Positions 60,476 through 64,000 of a stretch of 64,000 nt of DNA are shown one piece after another. Where the stretch lies: the NCBI GenBank assembly GCA_905182305.1, contig CAJJBB010000007.1, positions 101,580 to 165,579 on the forward strand. The letters run 5' to 3'. Positions within the stretch are counted from its first letter, which is position 1. Every line of letters begins with the position of its first letter. Under the pieces are notes generated by a model. The model had not been told where the DNA came from. It did no database searches and saw nothing but the letters and a program-made list of their open reading frames with translations. Source of the DNA: Flavobacteria bacterium MS024-2A (GTDB lineage Bacteria > Bacteroidota > Bacteroidia > Flavobacteriales > Flavobacteriaceae). The position numbers were made by a program, and so were the translations under genes.

Positions 60476-61822
60476 ATGTTTAATAAAATATTAATTGCCA
60501 ATCGTGGTGAGATAGCGATGCGTGTTATTCGAACATGCAAGGAAATGGGTGTTAAAACAGTAGCAGTTTATTCTAAAGCAGATGCGGATAGCTTACACGT
60601 TCGTTTTGCTGATGAAGCAGTTTGTATAGGGCCAGCAGCAAGTAGTGAGTCTTATTTAAAAATACCTAATATCATTGCTGCAGCAGAAATAACCAATGCT
60701 GATGCAATTCATCCAGGGTATGGTTTTCTATCTGAAAACGCTAAGTTTTCTAAAATTTGTGAAGAACATAAAATTAAATTCATTGGAGCTTCTTGCTCAA
60801 TGATTAATCAAATGGGTGATAAAGCTTCTGCTAAAGCCACGATGAAAGCCGCTGGTGTACCAACCATTCCAGGATCAGAAGGTCTTTTGGCTTCATTAAA
60901 GGAAGCTACTTCTATTGCAAAAGAATTTGGTTACCCCGTTATGTTAAAAGCAACCGCTGGAGGAGGAGGAAAAGGAATGCGAGCGGTTTGGAAAGCTGAT
61001 GAGCTGGAAAAAGCCTGGGAAAGCGCTCGTCAAGAAGCTAAAGCTGCCTTTGGAAACGACGCCATGTATATGGAAAAACTTATTGAAGAACCCCGTCATA
61101 TTGAAATTCAAATTATAGGTGATTCTTTAGGGAAAGCATGTCATCTTTCAGAGCGTGATTGTTCTATCCAGAGGCGTCATCAAAAACTAACTGAGGAAAC
61201 TCCCTCTCCTTTTATGACAAATACCCTGAGAAAGAAAATGGGTGATGCCGCAGTAAAAGCTGCTGAATATATAAAATATGAAGGTGCAGGGACTATAGAA
61301 TTCTTGGTAGATAAGCATCGAAATTTCTATTTTATGGAAATGAATACTCGTATTCAGGTAGAACACCCTATTACAGAACAAGTTATAGAATTTGATTTAA
61401 TACGTGAGCAAATTAAAGTTGCAGCAGGAGAGCAAATTACAGGAAAACATTACCTCCCTAGGCTACACTCTATTGAATGTCGTATTAATGCCGAAGATCC
61501 GTTAAATGATTTTAGACCTAGCCCAGGAGTGATAACAAACCTTCATCTTCCAGGAGGGCATGGTGTAAGGATTGACACTCACGTATATAGCGGCTATGTA
61601 ATTCCGCCTTATTATGATTCTATGATTGCTAAACTTATTACTACTGCGCAAACTCGTGAGGAGGCTATTAGTAAAATGAAAAGGGCACTTGAAGAATTTA
61701 TTGTAGAGGGTGTTAAAACAACCATTCCTTTTCATCTTAAACTTATGAGTGATCCGGCTTATGTTAAGGGAGATTATACCACTAAGTTTATGGAGAGTTT
61801 TTCCATGGAAACCACGGAGTAA
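60476..61822 (+). CDS. accC: Biotin carboxylase subunit of acetyl-CoA carboxylase
   Basis: A 448-residue ATP-grasp enzyme. [20 protein letters not shown] opens the chain, [12 protein letters not shown] is the N-terminal domain motif, [15 protein letters not shown] the ATP-grasp glycine loop, HIEIQIIGD and [17 protein letters not shown] the metal and bicarbonate site. Complete, normal length. Carboxylates the biotin of AccB. Last gene of the fabH-accB-accC group; it converges with the oligopeptidase gene. Confidence 0.97.
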   Translation: MFNKILIANRGEIAMRVIRTCKEMGVKTVAVYSKADADSLHVRFADEAVCIGPAASSESYLKIPNIIAAAEITNADAIHPGYGFLSENAKFSKICEEHKIKFIGASCSMINQMGDKASAKATMKAAGVPTIPGSEGLLASLKEATSIAKEFGYPVMLKATAGGGGKGMRAVWKADELEKAWESARQEAKAAFGNDAMYMEKLIEEPRHIEIQIIGDSLGKACHLSERDCSIQRRHQKLTEETPSPFMTNTLRKKMGDAAVKAAEYIKYEGAGTIEFLVDKHRNFYFMEMNTRIQVEHPITEQVIEFDLIREQIKVAAGEQITGKHYLPRLHSIECRINAEDPLNDFRPSPGVITNLHLPGGHGVRIDTHVYSGYVIPPYYDSMIAKLITTAQTREEAISKMKRALEEFIVEGVKTTIPFHLKLMSDPAYVKGDYTTKFMESFSMETTE

Positions 61823-61871
61823 CTATAAATTAATTACTCAGGATTCTTTGTGAAGTTTAGATTTTAAAGAA

Positions 61872-64000
61872 TTATCCTTTAGGTTTACTAATAATTTTTT
61901 CTGGTAATACTTTGAAACCCATATTGTAGAGTGTAAAACCAAAAATATCTGCATACTGTTTAATAGTTTTAGAAACAGGTGTTCCAGCGCCATGTCCTGC
62001 ATTAGTTTCAATACGAATAAGCACAGGATTAGCGCCCTGTTGTTTGTCTTGTAATTCAGCAGCAAATTTAAAAGAATGTGCAGGGACTACTCTGTCATCG
62101 TGATCTCCAGTAGTTATTAAAGTCGCAGGATAACGCGTTTCTTGTTTTACATTATGAACAGGAGAATAGCCCTTTAAATAATCAAACATTTCTTTCGATT
62201 CTTCTGAAGTTCCATAGTCATAGGACCATCCAGCTCCTGAAGTGAATTTATGATAGCGCAGCATATCTAAAACTCCAACAGCAGGTAAAGCTACTTTCAT
62301 TAATTCAGGACGTTGTGTCATCACTGCGCCAACCAAAAGACCCCCGTTGGACCCACCACGAACAGCTAAGAATTCAGGACTTGTAATGTTTTTTGCAATG
62401 AGATATTCAGCCGCTGCAATAAAATCATCAAACACATTTTGTTTTTTTTGCTGAATTCCTGCATTATGCCAGTTTTTTCCATACTCTCCACCTCCTCTTA
62501 AATTAGGGACAGCGTATACACCTCCTTGTTCCATCCAAATAGCATTCATGATACTGAACGAAGGGCGAAGACTAATATTAAAACCTCCATAGCCATATAG
62601 AATGGTTGGGTTCTTTCCATTGTATTCTACCCCTTTTTTATGGGTAATGATCATCGGTACTTTAGTGCCATCTTCTGAACTGTAAAATACTTGGGTAGAG
62701 ATATAATCGTCTGATTTAAAATCAATTTCAGGAGTCCAAAATTTTTTCGAGGTTTGAGTTTTGGGCTCATAAGAATAAATAATACCTGGAGAATGATAGT
62801 TGCTAAAGCTGTAATAAAGTAAATCAACCTCTTTTTTACCATTAAAACCTCCAACAGTTCCGATACCGGGCAGTTTAACTTCTCCCAGGTTATTCCCCTT
62901 ACTATCATATTGAATTACTTTAGTAATAGCATCTATCATGTATTTAGCAAAAAAGAAACCACTCCCACTACTTGGTGATAAAACATGTTCTGTTTCTGGA
63001 ATAAAATCCATCCAATATTTTTCTTGAGGACTTTTTGCGGTTGCCGTCACGACTTTTTGATTAGGGGCATTTGTATTGGTTACTATATAAAAAAGTGACC
63101 CTTCAGAGTCCATTAAATAACTATCAGTACTGTAATCTTGATCCATTGGAATTAATGGACTATCAGGTATGGTTAAATCTTTTAAAAAAGTAATATTTCC
63201 GGAAGTTGTTTTAGATGCAGAAACAACTAAATAATGACCATCATCGGTAACAGAGGCTCCTACGTAACGATGTTTTTGCTCTGGAGTTCCACCAAAAATA
63301 AGGACATCTTCCCCTTGTGGGTCTCCTAGTTTATGATAGTACAATTTGTGTTGATCGGTCATATCCGAAAGTTCACTTCCATCGGGCTTATCATAGCTTG
63401 AGTAGAAAAATCCTTCCTCTAGTTTCCATTGAATCCCACTAAATTTTACATCCACAATCGTGTCTTCAATAATGATGTTTTGTATAGCGTCAAGTACAAT
63501 TATTTTTCGCCAATCACTACCCCCTTCACTCACAGAATAAGCGACTAATTTGCCAGAGCTTGAAAAACTAAGTCCCGCCAAAGATGTAGTGCCGTCTTTT
63601 GCAAAAGTATTAGGGTTTAAAAAGACTTTGGCTACTTCATCTTTTTTTTGCCGGTAGATTACAGATTGATTTTGTAAGCCATCGTTTTTATAAAAGTAAG
63701 TAAAGTCTCCTTCTTTAAAGGGGGCTGAAAGTTTTTCATAATTCCAGAGCTGTTTCAGTCTATTTTTTAATTGATCTCTAAAAGGAATGTCTTCTAGATA
63801 AGAAAAGGTAACCTCGTTTTGCTTGCCTACCCAACTTTTAGTTTCTTTAGAATTATCATCTTCTAACCATCGATAACTATCAATAACTTCTGTTTCAAAA
63901 TAGGAGTCTACTATTGGAATTTTTTGAGTATCTGGGTACTTCATTTTTCCTGAGTTATCTTGACAAGAGGCCAAGGCAAATAAAAGTACAAAGGCTATGG
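61872..64000 (-). CDS. Prolyl oligopeptidase-family serine peptidase, start beyond window
   Basis: At least 709 residues; the frame stays open to the window edge, so the start is missing. The last visible codons encode a hydrophobic leader with a lipobox (FVLLFALASC), so the mature protein is a lipoprotein. The beta-propeller (residues about 60-430 of the visible chain) is followed by the alpha/beta-hydrolase domain: YGYGGFNISLRPSFS, AVRGGSNGGLLVGAVMTQRP with the nucleophile Ser, TTGDHDDRVVPAHSFKFAAEL with Asp, and NAGHGAGTP with His. It cleaves short peptides after proline, probably in the periplasm. The stop is convergent with accC. Confidence 0.92.
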   Translation of the reverse strand, partial: IAFVLLFALASCQDNSGKMKYPDTQKIPIVDSYFETEVIDSYRWLEDDNSKETKSWVGKQNEVTFSYLEDIPFRDQLKNRLKQLWNYEKLSAPFKEGDFTYFYKNDGLQNQSVIYRQKKDEVAKVFLNPNTFAKDGTTSLAGLSFSSSGKLVAYSVSEGGSDWRKIIVLDAIQNIIIEDTIVDVKFSGIQWKLEEGFFYSSYDKPDGSELSDMTDQHKLYYHKLGDPQGEDVLIFGGTPEQKHRYVGASVTDDGHYLVVSASKTTSGNITFLKDLTIPDSPLIPMDQDYSTDSYLMDSEGSLFYIVTNTNAPNQKVVTATAKSPQEKYWMDFIPETEHVLSPSSGSGFFFAKYMIDAITKVIQYDSKGNNLGEVKLPGIGTVGGFNGKKEVDLLYYSFSNYHSPGIIYSYEPKTQTSKKFWTPEIDFKSDDYISTQVFYSSEDGTKVPMIITHKKGVEYNGKNPTILYGYGGFNISLRPSFSIMNAIWMEQGGVYAVPNLRGGGEYGKNWHNAGIQQKKQNVFDDFIAAAEYLIAKNITSPEFLAVRGGSNGGLLVGAVMTQRPELMKVALPAVGVLDMLRYHKFTSGAGWSYDYGTSEESKEMFDYLKGYSPVHNVKQETRYPATLITTGDHDDRVVPAHSFKFAAELQDKQQGANPVLIRIETNAGHGAGTPVSKTIKQYADIFGFTLYNMGFKVLPEKIISKPKG

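Noticed and set aside
1..64000. CRISPR array, complete transposon or prophage
   Set aside because: No regularly spaced identical repeats, no transposase or phage structural genes were found on either strand.

Overview
The window looks like a marine member of the Flavobacteriaceae (Bacteroidota). The DNA is AT-rich, leaders are A-rich with almost no Shine-Dalgarno sequences, and promoters follow the TTTG / TAnnTTTG type. There is one SusC/SusD polysaccharide utilisation locus and many Tat or lipoprotein leaders. The right end carries a typical flavobacterial housekeeping order (ribE / pdxA / DUF177-rpmF-fabH-accB-accC). No rRNA, tRNA, CRISPR array or intact insertion sequence was seen.

Region 1 (1-10.6 kb) is an accessory array of short, mostly secreted or membrane genes of unknown function. 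Nearly every gene is preceded by a copy of the same ~75-90 bp promoter/leader repeat, and several units end in look-alike hairpin terminators. Decay is common: a methyltransferase with three lesions, a two-domain secreted protein that has lost its ATG and gained an in-frame stop, and a HUH replication-protein remnant. A complete alanine dehydrogenase/PNT-type gene sits among them.

Region 2 (10.6-31.7 kb) is a catabolic/secretory block. It holds a formylglycine-generating enzyme with both active-site cysteines, a GH3 enzyme, an FAD oxidoreductase, a Cys-type sulfatase (one-base frameshift), gnd-gntK, a Gfo/Idh/MocA oxidoreductase (frameshift), a PIG-L deacetylase, and a four-gene operon of planctomycete-type proteins (PSCyt1/DUF1549/DUF1553, DUF1501 with a frameshift, an NHL propeller, and a haem c/LRR membrane protein). 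A PqqB-like hydrolase, two stand-alone TonB-plug mini-proteins and two lipoproteins follow.

Region 3 (32-52.8 kb) is a polysaccharide utilisation locus: two SGNH esterases, GH36 alpha-galactosidase, sialate-type O-acetylesterase, an unassigned six-hairpin glycosidase, SusC, SusD, a membrane-spanning LytTR regulator, a GH109-type enzyme, a GHMP sugar kinase and a nucleotidyltransferase. The same beta-sandwich module occurs once in the esterase, once in the six-hairpin enzyme and twice in the periplasmic part of the regulator. A GTATAC-centred motif lies upstream of the GH36, susC and regulator genes. Together they suggest outer-membrane capture and hydrolysis of an O-acetylated alpha-Gal/GalNAc-containing glycan, 1-phosphorylation and nucleotide activation of the sugar, and regulation by a one-component sensor that shares a domain with the enzymes.

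Region 4 (52.8-64 kb) is mostly housekeeping: a 2-oxoglutarate oxygenase behind a leader-peptide/terminator arrangement that has a rare strong Shine-Dalgarno, a Na+/H+ antiporter, ribE, pdxA, a bile-acid:Na+ symporter-family protein, DUF177, rpmF, fabH, accB, accC and a prolyl oligopeptidase cut by the window edge.
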